NCBI RefSeq assembly: GCF_045291395.1
Contig: NZ_CP152342.1
Coordinates: forward strand, 3,782,001 to 3,846,000
Length of the DNA stretch: 64,000 bases
Reading direction: 5' to 3'
DNA from: MR-S7 sp000400995
GTDB lineage: Bacteria; Pseudomonadota; Gammaproteobacteria; Burkholderiales; Burkholderiaceae_C
Shown: in pieces, positions 1-9,102 of the stretch
Numbering within the stretch: the stretch's first letter is position 1
Layout: every line of letters begins with the position of its first letter
The notes under the pieces: generated by a model
Told to the model about the DNA's origin: nothing
Seen by the model: the letters and a program-made list of their open reading frames with translations, nothing else
Databases searched by the model: none
Program-made: the position numbers and the translations under genes

Positions 1-848
1 AGCAGCAGCGCCTCGTGGTGCAGGAACACCGCTCCGCCCAGGCTGATGCGCCGCAGGTCGAGCGTGGCCACCAGGTTGTAGAGCAACCTCCCCATGAGCA
101 CGCACAGCCCCCGCACTTCATGGAGGGCCGCCGCATCCCCCGCGCCCGCCGCCCGCAGCAGCGCCGGCGCATCCACGCCCAGCCGGCGCGGGAGCGCGTT
201 GCCCGCGACCAGCGACTCCACGTCGCCCCGGTTGCCGCAGCCGCACACCGCGGGCTCGCCCGCCACGTCGCCCACGAAGGAATGCCCCGCATGCCCCGCG
301 TTGCCGTTCTTGCCCTGCAGCACGCGCCCGTCCACGCACAGGCCCACGCCGATGCCGGTGCTCCAGGTCACGTAGGCGCAGTCGGTCGCGCCGCGCAACG
401 CGCCCCAGCGACGCTCGGCCTGCAGCGCGGCCACGGCGTCGTTGGCGATGTGCACGTGCGCGCCCAGCGCCTGCGCGAGCGGCGCCTGCAGCGGCACGCG
501 CGTCCAGTCGTTGTCCAGGCCGCGCGCCGCGCCGGCCAGGCCGCCGCAGATGTTGGGGTTGCTGACCTCCACCCTGCCGTCCACGCGCACGAACGGCCCA
601 CACGATGCAACACCCACCGCCGCCACGTCGCCGCGCCCCAGGCCGCGTTCAGCGCAGGCCGCGTCCAGCAGGCGCAGCACCTGGCGCGCGAGCGCGTCGG
701 GCGCGCCGGTCTTCACCGTGGGCTCGGCAAGGCGCGCGAGCAGCATCGGGGGAGCATCTGCATCGGAGAAGGCGGCCAGGCACACGGCGACCTTGGTGCC
801 GCCGATGTCCACGCCGGCCAGCACATGGGAATCGGGAAGCTGCGACAT
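1..848 (-). CDS. ROK-family sugar kinase, 3' end cut by window edge
   Basis: ROK (repressor/ORF/kinase) family protein, probably a cytoplasmic sugar kinase acting on glucose, fructose or an amino sugar. The ATP-binding motif DIGGTK lies at residues 14-19 and an STGIGVG phosphate-binding loop is in the middle. ROK kinases usually carry a zinc motif CxCGxxGC; here the corresponding stretch reads CGCGNRGD, so the third cysteine is replaced by aspartate. No N-terminal winged-helix domain is present, so it is the kinase rather than the repressor type. The start is ATG at 848. About 282 codons are visible and the C-terminus lies beyond position 1. Substrate cannot be told. Confidence 0.8.
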   Translation of the reverse strand, partial: MSQLPDSHVLAGVDIGGTKVAVCLAAFSDADAPPMLLARLAEPTVKTGAPDALARQVLRLLDAACAERGLGRGDVAAVGVASCGPFVRVDGRVEVSNPNICGGLAGAARGLDNDWTRVPLQAPLAQALGAHVHIANDAVAALQAERRWGALRGATDCAYVTWSTGIGVGLCVDGRVLQGKNGNAGHAGHSFVGDVAGEPAVCGCGNRGDVESLVAGNALPRRLGVDAPALLRAAGAGDAAALHEVRGLCVLMGRLLYNLVATLDLRRISLGGAVFLHHEALL

Positions 849-910
849 GCGCCCATCATCGCGCACGGCCCGTGCGGGCGGTGCAGGACAAGGGCTTTTC
901 AAAAAAAAGA

Positions 911-947
911 ATAGCTGCTTGTGCTTGCCTCATAAGCGCTGGAGGCC
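911..947 (+). repeat. Dispersed short repeat, copy A
   Basis: Intergenic copy of a family seen about eleven times in this window. It contains ATAGCTGCTT followed after a short spacer by AAGCGCTGGAGGCC. It lies in the 127-bp gap between the ROK gene and a small membrane-protein gene. The rest of that gap shows no gene or clear terminator apart from an A-tract at 901-908. Confidence 0.65.
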
Positions 948-975
948 CCAAGGACCACAAGCCTGCGGCGGTGCG

Positions 976-1308
976 TCAGAACCGGAACCACAGGATCACC
1001 CCCGCAGTCAGCAGGCAGGCGAGCGCGTTGGCGATGCACACCCCTATCGCCTTGTCGATGCGATGGCCGTTGTGCTCATACATCCACGCAGCCATGGTCG
1101 CGTTGGCGCCCACCCAGATCAGCCAGGTCCACAGCGAATGCTGGCGCGAGTCGCGCATCAGCACGATGGCCCACACCGTGGGCGCGTAAGCCGCCAGTCG
1201 CGCGGCCGTCAGCAGCATGAAGGCCCATGTCAGCGCGCGCAGGTACGCCGACCGCCAGGTGCGGGGCGGTGCGGCCGAGCTCAGCATGTCGGCAGGGGGA
1301 GAGGTCAT
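976..1308 (-). CDS. Small membrane protein, unknown function
   Basis: Protein of 110 residues with about three hydrophobic helices and little else; I do not recognise a family. The start ATG at 1308 overlaps the TGA stop of the upstream IPTL-CTERM gene (ATGA), which argues for translational coupling and decides the start against longer in-frame possibilities. It closes a minus-strand run of exported-protein genes, so it may have a role in their membrane handling, but that is inference from position only. Confidence 0.6.
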   Translation of the reverse strand: MTSPPADMLSSAAPPRTWRSAYLRALTWAFMLLTAARLAAYAPTVWAIVLMRDSRQHSLWTWLIWVGANATMAAWMYEHNGHRIDKAIGVCIANALACLLTAGVILWFRF

Positions 1309-2258
1309 GGCCGCGCAGGAATTTGAGCGCCGCGCGAGCGCAGCCCGCGCAGGCCCAGAGCCGCCATCAGCACCGCCAACAGCACCAGGGTCCATTCGCT
1401 CAGCGTGGGGATGGACGCAAGCGCACTGGGGACGGCGAACGGCGTGCTGAACACGCCGCTGGCATTGCCCGCAGCGTCGCGGGCGATGAAGTGGAATACG
1501 TAGGCAGATCCAGGCGCCAGACCAGCGATGGGGATGGCGGCAAGCGCGTTGGCGGTCAGGGTTATCGGCGCACCTGAGGCGAGCAGCGCGGCAGCGGCCG
1601 GCGCGGCGGTGCCGGCGGGCAGCACCTGCCAGTAGCCGGCAGCGTCTTCGGTCGCCGCCAGACTGGCGCCAGCCGTGGCTCCGTCGGCACCGGGCACGAT
1701 CGTGGGAGCGGCGGCGAGGGCGGGCGCCGTGGTGTCGCCCAGCGCATCGAAGGCTGCCAGGGATTGCCCGCCGCGCACCAAGCGGACTCCCAAAGAGACG
1801 AATTTGGCGCCGTAGCCGACGCTGCCGCTGCCAAAGCCGACGTAGAACGCGGCGACGGAAGAGTGCGCTAAGTGGGTGGACGACCAGAAGGTGACAGACG
1901 GGCTGCCGGGAGGCGGGTGGTTGGAAAACACAGCATCGACGTACGGCCCCACCGCGCCATCGATCCTCACCAGGGATTCCAGCTCCTTGATGTTGGGCAG
2001 CCGCCAGTCGCTATGGCCCTTGTGGCTGCCGGCATTGGCCGCTTGAGCGGCGGCCAGCGCCTGCGCCCAAGTGAGCGGGGTGGGGTTGCCGGAGCAGCCG
2101 GCCCCTGTCTGATCCCATGCGCAGCGGTCCCACACCAGGCTCGTGGCCGCGTCGGTCACGGTGCCGTCGCCGTTATCGGTGAAGGGCGCGGCCCATGCGG
2201 ACGCCAGCAGCGTGGCGGCCAAGAATCCAGCGATGCGGAAGGTGGCAATGTTCTTCAT
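1305..2258 (-). CDS. DUF1566-type exported protein with IPTL-CTERM sorting signal
   Basis: Secreted or surface protein of 317 residues. An N-terminal signal peptide (to about residue 23, ending ASAWA) is followed by a DUF1566/Lcl-like domain, recognisable by DNGDGTVTD, a W-D-R-C segment and SDWRLPNIKELESL, then a fibronectin-like linker. The C-terminus is a tripartite sorting signal: IPTLSEW, a hydrophobic helix and an Arg-rich tail. IPTL-CTERM proteins are processed by a dedicated exosortase (XrtH type) in other bacteria; that enzyme is not in this window. Its TGA overlaps the next gene's ATG. Function of the DUF1566 domain is unknown. Confidence 0.8.
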   Translation of the reverse strand: MKNIATFRIAGFLAATLLASAWAAPFTDNGDGTVTDAATSLVWDRCAWDQTGAGCSGNPTPLTWAQALAAAQAANAGSHKGHSDWRLPNIKELESLVRIDGAVGPYVDAVFSNHPPPGSPSVTFWSSTHLAHSSVAAFYVGFGSGSVGYGAKFVSLGVRLVRGGQSLAAFDALGDTTAPALAAAPTIVPGADGATAGASLAATEDAAGYWQVLPAGTAAPAAAALLASGAPITLTANALAAIPIAGLAPGSAYVFHFIARDAAGNASGVFSTPFAVPSALASIPTLSEWTLVLLAVLMAALGLRGLRSRGAQIPARP

Positions 2259-2281
2259 GGTGCATGCGAGGAAGGAGAGCG

Positions 2282-3067
2282 TCACGGGCCGCTTCGCACG
2301 AGGCGAATCGAGAAGACATCGGTCTTTTCGCCGGCACTGGAGTTGCCGGTGGTGAAGTTGACGGACCACGCGTGGAGCGGATCGGGCGCATAGCTGTCCG
2401 AGGTCCACCAGTACGGGGCGGTGGAGGGAAAATACGCGGTGTCGATGGCAGGGTCGTGGGCGCCGTAGTGAACGATGGACAGCAGCTCCCGCCGCGTGGG
2501 CAGGCGCCAGTCCGTCTTGCCGCACAGCCCGGCGGCGTTGACGGCGTTCACATAGGCCTGGGTGTTGCACAGGTTGCCGGGCAGCGTTCCATGGCAGGCA
2601 AGGCCGGTCTGACTGCTCTGGCTGCCCGGGTGGCTCGCGCTGCTGTCGTACCAGGTGTAGAGGTGGCCCTCGTAGCGCAACTGGCTGGTGCCGCCGTTCT
2701 GCTTGACCTCCCACGTCAGGCCGGTGGCGTTGTCCCTCACGCAGTCGTGGCCGCCAGGCGCAGTGGCGTTGCCACCGGCATCGAGCGCGCTGAAGTCGAA
2801 ACCCGCCGCGCCGCCACCGGTCTTGGGCACGGGAGAGCCATGGACATAGGCGGCATCGCGGCCGAAGCGCCCGTCCTGGCCTGGATACGCGGCGGCGCTG
2901 CCAGTGTTGGCGATGGCGCAGGCCGCCAGCGCGGCGCCGTCGTGGCACTGCGCCTGACCGGTGTCGTTGAGCGGCTGCGTGGGCTGGGCGCCAGCGTACG
3001 GGGTCAGCAGGGCCAGGGCCGCCAGCCAGCGCGCCGCAGCAGAGGGCATGGCGTACAGCTTGGGCAT
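2282..3067 (-). CDS. DUF1566-type exported protein without sorting tail
   Basis: Protein of 261 residues with a signal peptide (cleavage near residue 28, AGAQ) and a DUF1566/Lcl domain marked by CVRDNATGLTWEVK and KTDWRLPTRRELLSIV. It ends directly after the domain (FSIRLVRSGP) and lacks the IPTL tail of its neighbours. The ATG at 3067 shares one base with the TGA of the upstream LRR gene (TGATG), so the two are probably coupled; an AAGGGG stretch sits about 7 bases before the ATG. The family is common in cell-surface proteins of environmental proteobacteria. Biochemical role unknown. Confidence 0.75.
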   Translation of the reverse strand: MPKLYAMPSAAARWLAALALLTPYAGAQPTQPLNDTGQAQCHDGAALAACAIANTGSAAAYPGQDGRFGRDAAYVHGSPVPKTGGGAAGFDFSALDAGGNATAPGGHDCVRDNATGLTWEVKQNGGTSQLRYEGHLYTWYDSSASHPGSQSSQTGLACHGTLPGNLCNTQAYVNAVNAAGLCGKTDWRLPTRRELLSIVHYGAHDPAIDTAYFPSTAPYWWTSDSYAPDPLHAWSVNFTTGNSSAGEKTDVFSIRLVRSGP

Positions 3068-4408
3068 CACTGGCCCCTTTGCGGCATGCGCCGCATGCCC
3101 AGCCCGCTCACCAGCAGGCCCAGCGCCACCAGCGCCCACTGCCCGAGCGTAGGCACTGGCGCGATGGCGGGGGTGGTGATGGCCTCGAACCTCACCGTCA
3201 CCGTGCATGCCGCTTGCAGCGGGCCAGTTGTGTAGGGGCTGGTGGTGGCGAGCGCGCCGTCGCAGCCTTCGATGTCCACCAGCCTGAAGCCCGCGGCGGG
3301 CGAGGCAACGCAGGTAGAGGCCTGGCCCGGCTGGGCGGGGGTACAGCTTGCGGAGCCGCTCAGGGACGGGCTCCAGAATACGGACGGCACGATGGTGCCC
3401 GCCGCTGCGCGAAACCAGGCGGACACATAGCAATCGGCGTTGACCGCGCCGGTGGTGTAGGTGCCGGCGTTGGCGTCCAGCGTGCCGCCGGTGCAGCCGC
3501 TGGTGGTCACGCTGCTGATCTCGTAGTTGGAATCGGGCGTGAGGGTCAGGGTAGCCGTCTGCCCCGCCTGCACGCCTTGCGGCGGGCTGATGCTGCCTCC
3601 GGTTCCCGCGCTGGTGCTCACCAGGTAGCCGCGGGTGCACGTGAAAGCCCAGGGCGTGGCGCCGGTGGCGGTGTCCCAGGCCGCGTCATCGGGCGACGAG
3701 GGGTGCAGCAGGTTGGGGCACAGGCTGGAGCCGCCCGCTGCCAACGAGGCGGGCGGCACGGGCGGCGGGCCGCTGAGGCGGTTGCTCTGCACGCCAAAGG
3801 CTTGCAGCGCCGTCAGCCCGTCCAGGCTGGGGATGGGGCCCACGAGTTCGTTGTGGGAAACGCTGAAGAAGCGCAGCGACGTCAGGCCCGTGAGGCTGGG
3901 GAGGGTGCCGGTGAAATGGTTGTTGTTGAGGGAGAACGATTCCAACTGGCTCAGCCCTGCGAGGGCGGGAATGGGCCCGCCCATGTCCTGGTACTGGATG
4001 CTGAACGTGCGTAGCGCAGTCAGGCTGCCGAGGCTGGGCAGCGTGCCGTTCAACCCCCGGTGATGGCGGTGAAGGTTTGCAGCGCCGTCAGCGTGCTGAA
4101 CAGCGACGGCGGCAGCGGACCGACGGGGTTGTTCTCGTTCAGGTTCAGCCCGATGACGCGGTTCCCCCCGCATCGCAGGTCACGCCGCGCCAGGTGCATT
4201 CGGTGCCGGGGGCGCTGAAGGCGCCGCCGGTCTTCCAGCCGGTGTTGTTGAGCCAGCCGTCGCCCGTGGTGCTGTCGTAGAGGTTGATGAGCGCCTGGCG
4301 TTCGACGGCCGGGATGGCGGACAGGGCGGGCACGGCGCTGACGGCGAGGACGCAGGCGGCCATAGCGGCACGCATGCGCAGGAAAGAAGGCAATGGGAAG
4401 GAGGGCAC
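3067..4408 (-). CDS. Exported leucine-rich-repeat protein with IPTL-CTERM tail (two frame breaks)
   Basis: After correcting two frame breaks this is a 447-residue protein: signal peptide, an LRR N-cap typical of plant-type LRR proteins (LYDSTTGDGWLNNTGW), about five LRR units (for example LNGTLPSLGSLTALRTF), a CPN-LLH-SP-DD-AW motif, two bacterial-repeat-like modules and a C-terminal sorting signal (VPTLGQW, hydrophobic helix, RR). The breaks lie at a C6 run (4164-4169) and a C5 run (4054-4058) on the plus strand; one extra base in each restores an open frame of exactly 448 codons. The GTG start at 4408 has AAGGAG 9 bases upstream; ATG 4438 is an alternative. Likely a surface binding protein. 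Confidence 0.7.
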
Positions 4409-4454
4409 GGCTGGAGGCTCCTTGAGGTGATGGGGCATGGGTCTATGGATGGAA

Positions 4455-4495
4455 TTGGCCTGTAGCGCTTGATGGGATTCCGATAACAGCTATCA
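4455..4495 (-). repeat. Dispersed short repeat, copy B
   Basis: Minus-strand copy reading TTGATAGCTGTTAT, spacer, CATCAAGCGCTACAGGCC. It bridges the gap between two IPTL-CTERM genes and overlaps the stop codon of the upstream one, so it supplies the last bases of that coding sequence. Confidence 0.6.
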
Positions 4496-4939
4496 ATCCA
4501 ATAGCATTCGAACACGGCGCAGGCGATGCGCGCCCAACCCGGCGGCGGCCAGACCGGACAGCGCCAGCGCGCATTCGCCCAGCGTGGGCGCGGGCGTCGC
4601 CACGCAGTCGACGGTGAACGGGCCGGTGAGGAAGCCGCCCGCCGCCTGCATGCCGCCGCAATTGCTGTCGATCGCATCCGTCACCCGGCCAGGATCGGGC
4701 GTGATGGCGATGGTGGCGGTGTTCCAGGCGCCGTCGTTGGGCGAGGGCGTGTGCAAGAAATTGGGACACAAGGTCGCGCCGTACCAGCCATCTTGATCGA
4801 GCCAATTGGCGCCGTGGGTGCCGGCGTACAAGTCAGCCAGCACCTCCTTCTCGGCCGGAGCGGCGCCGGCCAGGGCGATGCGCGCGCGGCGCGAAAGGGA
4901 GGGCTGTCCGACGGGGCGGTCGGCGGATTGACGGCGCAT
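4493..4939 (-). CDS. Short IPTL-CTERM-like protein, LRR-less paralogue of the next gene
   Basis: Protein of 148 residues. It shares two landmarks with the adjacent LRR protein: an LRR N-cap-like segment (VLADLYAGTHGANWLDQDGW) and CPNFLHTPSPNDGAWNTAT. It lacks the LRR array itself and looks like a shortened paralogue. The C-terminus resembles an IPTL-CTERM signal (APTLGE, hydrophobic helix, RLRR) but has Cys where the conserved Trp should be, so sorting may be impaired. The signal peptide is not convincing. The ATG at 4939 has GGAGG 10 bases upstream; a TTG at 4945 is closer to that site. Possibly a decaying duplicate. Confidence 0.55.
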   Translation of the reverse strand: MRRQSADRPVGQPSLSRRARIALAGAAPAEKEVLADLYAGTHGANWLDQDGWYGATLCPNFLHTPSPNDGAWNTATIAITPDPGRVTDAIDSNCGGMQAAGGFLTGPFTVDCVATPAPTLGECALALSGLAAAGLGAHRLRRVRMLLD

Positions 4940-5154
4940 CGGCAAGGTTCCTCCGAGGTTCTGATGTCGAATCGGCTACCAGCACCTGATGGATGGGCAG
5001 CCGCAGTGGCGCAAGACTCCTGCGCACTGGCCACCACGATAGGCGGGCGCTGCGTTCTTTTCTTGGTCAGGCGCGAAGTCGGACTACGCCTACAGCGAAC
5101 TGCCGCAACGCCTCTACACTGCCCCGGGTAAGGGAAGTCACGACGGAGGTCCGC

Positions 5155-6144
5155 TTGAACGAACACAGCCATCTTCCGGCCATGGGCAGTTCGCATCGCA
5201 CCCGATGGCTGCGCAGCCCGCCCATCCGTGGGCAGCGGGAGCTGCGGGCCTTCCAGGACGAGTTCACGCAGTTCCTCTCCGGCATTCAGGTGGAGCCGCT
5301 GCACGGCCACCCGCTGGCGATGGAAGGCTCGCTGACCTCCATCGACGGCATGCTCGTCAACATCGGCCACACCACGCCCACGCGCTGCATCCACCCCGCC
5401 AGCGGCGCGGACGATGCCGTCATGCTGATGGGCGTGCCCGTAGGCCGCCTGCAGCTGCAGCTGCACGGACAGGGGCGCGAATGCGGGCTGGAATCGGGCG
5501 ACGCGGTGTTCTCGTCTCCAGGCCGGCACCTGCTGGTGGCGCCCTCGCCAGCCCATCTGTGCGGCGTGCTGCTGAGCCGGTCGCTGCTCGAATCCATGTC
5601 GATCGACGTGGACGCAGCCCTGCTGCGCCCGCAACGCGCGCACCCGGCGGCAGCGCTGCTGATGCGCTATGCCTACCTGCTGCGCGACCACGACGCCCTG
5701 GCCACACCCGGCCTGCGCCGCGCCGCCGTGCTGCACATGCACGACCTGGCCGCGCTGCTGGCCGGCGCCACGGGCGATGCGGCGCACCAGGCGCGCGGCC
5801 GGGGCGGGCGTGCCGCGCGGCTGGCGGCGGTGCAGCAGGACATCGCCGCACACCTCACCGATCCGCAGCTGTCCGTGGCGGGCGTGGCGCGCCGCCAGGG
5901 CGTGACGCCGCGCTACCTGCAGATGCTACTGGAGGAAGCCGGCGAGACCTTCACCGCGCTGGTGCTGGCGCAGCGGCTGGCGCTGGCCCGTCGCTTGCTG
6001 GCCGACCCGCGCCTACGCCGCCGCACGGTCAGCGACATCGCACTGGACGCGGGCTTCGGCGACCTGTCGTACTTCAACCGCAGCTTTCGCCGCCGCTACG
6101 GCATGACGCCCACCGAGTCGCGCGCCTGCGCGCCGCAGTCATAG
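5155..6144 (+). CDS. AraC-family transcriptional regulator
   Basis: DNA-binding regulator of 329 residues. The N-terminal two-thirds is a cupin-like sensing domain similar to the AraC-binding-like domain (GQGRECGLESGDAVFSSPGR); the C-terminal 100 residues hold two helix-turn-helix motifs (LSVAGVARRQGVTPRYLQML and VSDIALDAGFGDLSYFNRSF). I chose the TTG at 5155 because GGAGG lies 5 bases upstream and the sensing domain begins soon after. The gene is divergent from the IPTL-CTERM block; the 209 bp between (4946-5154) should hold both promoters but shows no clear sigma-70 boxes. Ligand and targets are unknown. Confidence 0.8.
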   Translation: MNEHSHLPAMGSSHRTRWLRSPPIRGQRELRAFQDEFTQFLSGIQVEPLHGHPLAMEGSLTSIDGMLVNIGHTTPTRCIHPASGADDAVMLMGVPVGRLQLQLHGQGRECGLESGDAVFSSPGRHLLVAPSPAHLCGVLLSRSLLESMSIDVDAALLRPQRAHPAAALLMRYAYLLRDHDALATPGLRRAAVLHMHDLAALLAGATGDAAHQARGRGGRAARLAAVQQDIAAHLTDPQLSVAGVARRQGVTPRYLQMLLEEAGETFTALVLAQRLALARRLLADPRLRRRTVSDIALDAGFGDLSYFNRSFRRRYGMTPTESRACAPQS

Positions 6145-6333
6145 CCATTTGACCAGCAGGCTGAGCAGGAAGCTCAGCAGCACCGTGCTGGCCAGCGGAA
6201 TGAACCAGTCGCGTCCGAACAGGCGGAAGTGGAAATCCCCCGGCAGCCGGCCCAGCCCCAGGCGGCGCAGCCAGGGCGTGAGCCCGTTGATGAGCACCAG
6301 GGCGAGGAAGACGACGATGAGCCAGCGCAGCAT
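6139..6333 (-). CDS. DUF2905 small membrane protein
   Basis: Protein of 64 residues with two transmembrane helices separated by the conserved short hairpin LPGDFHFRLFGRDWFIPL, which is diagnostic for DUF2905. It sits in the inner membrane; function unknown. It converges on the AraC gene (six-base overlap of the ends) and is divergent from the LysR gene, with starts 26 bp apart. Confidence 0.85.
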   Translation of the reverse strand: MLRWLIVVFLALVLINGLTPWLRRLGLGRLPGDFHFRLFGRDWFIPLASTVLLSFLLSLLVKWL

Positions 6334-6358
6334 GGGGCCAAGTGTAGGATGCCCCGCC

Positions 6359-7258
6359 ATGCGATTGCGCCATATCGAGGTCTTCAACGCCATCATGCTC
6401 ACCGGCAGCGTGAGCGCCGCGGCACGCATGATCAACGTGACCCAGCCGGCCGTGAGCCGCACGCTGCAGCACGCGGAGCTGCAGCTCGGCTTCGCGCTGT
6501 TCCAGCGCGTGGGCGGGCGGCTGCAGCCCACGTCCGAGGCGCGCACGCTGCACCCGCACATCGAGCGGCTGTTCGCCCAGCTCGACGAGGTGCAGCGCCT
6601 GTCGGCCAGCCTCAAGGCCGGGCGCGGCCGGGGCACGCTGCGCGTGCTCACGGTGCTGGGGCTGAGCTACGAGGTGTTCCCGCGCGCCATGCAGCTCTTT
6701 CGCGAGAAGCACCCGCGCGTGGTGGTGCACCACCAGGCGCTGCACTCGCCGCAGATCGTCTCGGCACTGGCGCTGCAGGAGGCCGACGCGGGCTACGTCT
6801 TCGTCGCCACCAGCCACCCGGCCCTGGTGCAGGAGCGCCTGGCCGAGCGGCGCGTGATGTGCATCGCGCCCAAGGGCCTGCTGCCCGCGCGGGTGCTGCG
6901 CGCGGGCAGCATCCAGTTGCAGCAGCTCGCGGGCCTCCCCCTGATCGCACTGGACGGGCGCGACCCGCTGGGCATGGTGCTGGACCATGCGCTGCGCGGC
7001 CAGGACGCGGGGCTGAACGAGGTGATGTCGGTGCAGACCTACCACGTGGCCCTGGCGCTGGCACACCACGGCGTGGGCGTGGCCCTGGTGGAGGGCTGCA
7101 CGGCCGCGTCGGCCGACCGCGCCCGGGTGGACGTGCTGGCGGTGGAGCCCGCCATCGCCACCACGGTGCACGCGCTGCGGCCGGCGGCGCATCCGCAGTC
7201 GGTGGCGGCGCGCGCGTTCACGCGCTGCATGCAGCAGGCGCTGCAACAGATCCCGTGA
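6359..7258 (+). CDS. LysR-family transcriptional regulator
   Basis: Protein of 299 residues. A winged HTH occupies residues 1-60 (IEVFNAIMLTGSVSAAARMI, then VTQPAVSRTLQHAE), followed by a LysR substrate-binding domain. The C-terminus overlaps the convergent oxidoreductase gene by 41 bp. Because it is next to a D-amino-acid-dehydrogenase-like gene and an aminotransferase, it may control amino-acid or amine catabolism. No RBS is obvious before ATG 6359, but the HTH begins immediately, so the start is likely right. Confidence 0.85.
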   Translation: MRLRHIEVFNAIMLTGSVSAAARMINVTQPAVSRTLQHAELQLGFALFQRVGGRLQPTSEARTLHPHIERLFAQLDEVQRLSASLKAGRGRGTLRVLTVLGLSYEVFPRAMQLFREKHPRVVVHHQALHSPQIVSALALQEADAGYVFVATSHPALVQERLAERRVMCIAPKGLLPARVLRAGSIQLQQLAGLPLIALDGRDPLGMVLDHALRGQDAGLNEVMSVQTYHVALALAHHGVGVALVEGCTAASADRARVDVLAVEPAIATTVHALRPAAHPQSVAARAFTRCMQQALQQIP

Positions 7259-8495
7259 TCGCGGCCGCCACGCGCCGCGCGCTGCCGAACGCCAGCGTGA
7301 AGCCCAGCGCGCCATGGCCCGTGTTCATGAACAGGTTGGCCGGCCCCTGCGGCAGCCGGCCCAGCACCGGCTCGGCCGTGGGCGTGGCGGGGCGCAGGCC
7401 GGCCCAGGGCTCGGCCCGCGCGTAGTCGCCGCCCTGCGGGAACACGTCGCGCGCCGTGGCCTGCAGTGCAGCGATGCGCGCGGGCGCGATGGAGAGGTCT
7501 TCGCCCGTCAGCTCGGCCATGCCCGCCACGCGCAGGCGGTCACCCAGCCGCGCGAACACCACCTTGCGCGCCGCGTCGGTCACACTCACCACGGGCGCGG
7601 CGCCCGGCTGCGCGCTGGCCACGGCGGTGATGCTGTAGCCCTTGAGCGGGTAGACCGGCACCCGCCAGGCCGCACCCAGCCCGAGCGGGCACAGCAGCGC
7701 GGGCGAGCCCGTGCCCAGAGCGAGCACGAAGGCGTCGGCCTGCAGCGCCGTGCCGTCCGCCATCTGCACGGCTGCCACGCGGCCGCCATGCATGCGCAGG
7801 CGGCTCACCTCGCCGCGCACGAACGCCACGCCGCGCGCGCGCAGCAGGCGCTCCAGCGCCTGGCAGACCTTGTGGCAGTCGGCCGCGCATTCGCCCGGCG
7901 TGTGGATGCCGCCCGCGATGCGCGGCGCGTAGTGGGCGAGCGCCGGCTCCACCGCCGCGCATTCGGCGGGCGCGAGGGCCTGCTGCACGCTGCCCAGCTC
8001 ACGCTGCAGCGCGAGCTGGCGGCGCGCGCCGGCAAACCCCTCGGCGTCCGCATACAGCACCAGCTTGCCGGTGGCGGAAAAGTCGCAGTCGATGCGCTCG
8101 CGCGCCATGAAGTCGTCGAAGCCCGTACGGCTTTCGGCCGCCAGGGCCAGCAGCCGCTCGGTGGTGCGCCGCGACACGCTGGTGCGGCAGGCAGCCAGGA
8201 AGCGCAGCCCCCAGGCCCATTGCCAGGGGTCGAAGCGCAGGCGCAGAGAGAGGGGCGAGTCGGGCGAGAGCAGCAGCTTGGGCAGTTGCAGCCAGAGCGA
8301 GGGGTCGGCCAGCGGCTGCACGTAGGCGTAGCTGAGCTGCGCACCATTGGCGCCGCTGGTGCCCTGCCCTGGTGCGGCGCGGTCCACGACGGTGACCGCC
8401 ACGCCGGCCTGCGCCAGCTCCCACGCCGTGGCCAGGCCCACGATGCCGGCGCCGAGCACGCAGACATGCGGACGGGGGGTGTGCACGGGTTCCAT
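7218..8495 (-). CDS. FAD-dependent D-amino-acid dehydrogenase-like oxidoreductase
   Basis: DAO-fold flavoenzyme of 425 residues, closest in layout to DadA, which oxidises D-amino acids to 2-oxo acids and passes electrons to the respiratory chain. The FAD-binding Rossmann motif GAGIVG is at residues 15-20, the family motif PLKGYSIT is in the catalytic half, and the C-terminal GHGALGFTLAFGSAR is the second FAD contact typical of DadA. ATG at 8495. A VOC-family gene follows upstream on the same strand and the aminotransferase is divergent. Substrate assignment within the family is uncertain. Confidence 0.8.
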   Translation of the reverse strand: MEPVHTPRPHVCVLGAGIVGLATAWELAQAGVAVTVVDRAAPGQGTSGANGAQLSYAYVQPLADPSLWLQLPKLLLSPDSPLSLRLRFDPWQWAWGLRFLAACRTSVSRRTTERLLALAAESRTGFDDFMARERIDCDFSATGKLVLYADAEGFAGARRQLALQRELGSVQQALAPAECAAVEPALAHYAPRIAGGIHTPGECAADCHKVCQALERLLRARGVAFVRGEVSRLRMHGGRVAAVQMADGTALQADAFVLALGTGSPALLCPLGLGAAWRVPVYPLKGYSITAVASAQPGAAPVVSVTDAARKVVFARLGDRLRVAGMAELTGEDLSIAPARIAALQATARDVFPQGGDYARAEPWAGLRPATPTAEPVLGRLPQGPANLFMNTGHGALGFTLAFGSARRVAAAITGSVAAPAACSA

Positions 8496-8563
8496 GGCGC
8501 GCAATCTAGGCAAACGGCCGGCCGCGCGCCAATGCCGTTTGCAGCGCCGCCCATGACCGGAAT

Positions 8564-8968
8564 TTATGGCGCGTAGGTCGCCACCTCGACGAGGTTGCCG
8601 TCCGGGTCGCGGCAATAGACCGAGGTCATCACCCCCAGCGCGCCGGTGCGCTCCACGGGTCCGACCTCGGGCGTGACGCCCACGGCCGCGAAGTGCGCCA
8701 CCACCTCGGCCGCCGGCTGCGTGGTGACGAAGCACAGGTCGTCGCTGCCCGGCGCGGGGTTGGCGCCGGTGAACCACGCCACGGTGTCGGTGCCCATGGG
8801 GCGCAGGTTGATCTTCTGGCGGCCGAACTTCAGCGCCACGCGCGTGCCGGTGCGCGAGTCGAATGCCTCGCGCTCCATGCCCAGCACGCGCACGTACCAG
8901 GCGGCACTGGCTTCCACGTCCGCGACGTTGAGGACGATGTGGTCGAAACGGTCGATCTTCAGGCTCAT
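8564..8968 (-). CDS. VOC-family (glyoxalase/dioxygenase fold) protein
   Basis: Single-domain VOC protein of 134 residues. Metal-ligand positions of the family are recognisable: the His in FDHIVLNV near the N-terminus and the Glu in DPDGNLVEVA near the C-terminus. Such proteins isomerise, dioxygenate or bind small molecules; the sequence resembles the virulence-protein/glyoxalase I-like subgroup. It lies 68 bp upstream of the oxidoreductase and could share its transcript. Confidence 0.8.
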   Translation of the reverse strand: MSLKIDRFDHIVLNVADVEASAAWYVRVLGMEREAFDSRTGTRVALKFGRQKINLRPMGTDTVAWFTGANPAPGSDDLCFVTTQPAAEVVAHFAAVGVTPEVGPVERTGALGVMTSVYCRDPDGNLVEVATYAP

Positions 8969-9102
8969 GGCGGTCGGGTGTTGCGAAGTGGGAAGGTCGC
9001 CATTGTGCGCCGGCTGGTGCGGCGCAACATAAACGCAGGGCATGGGCTGGCACCAAAAATGCATTGGCGCCAGGGCACGGCCTGCGCCCACACTGGGCCG
9101 CG

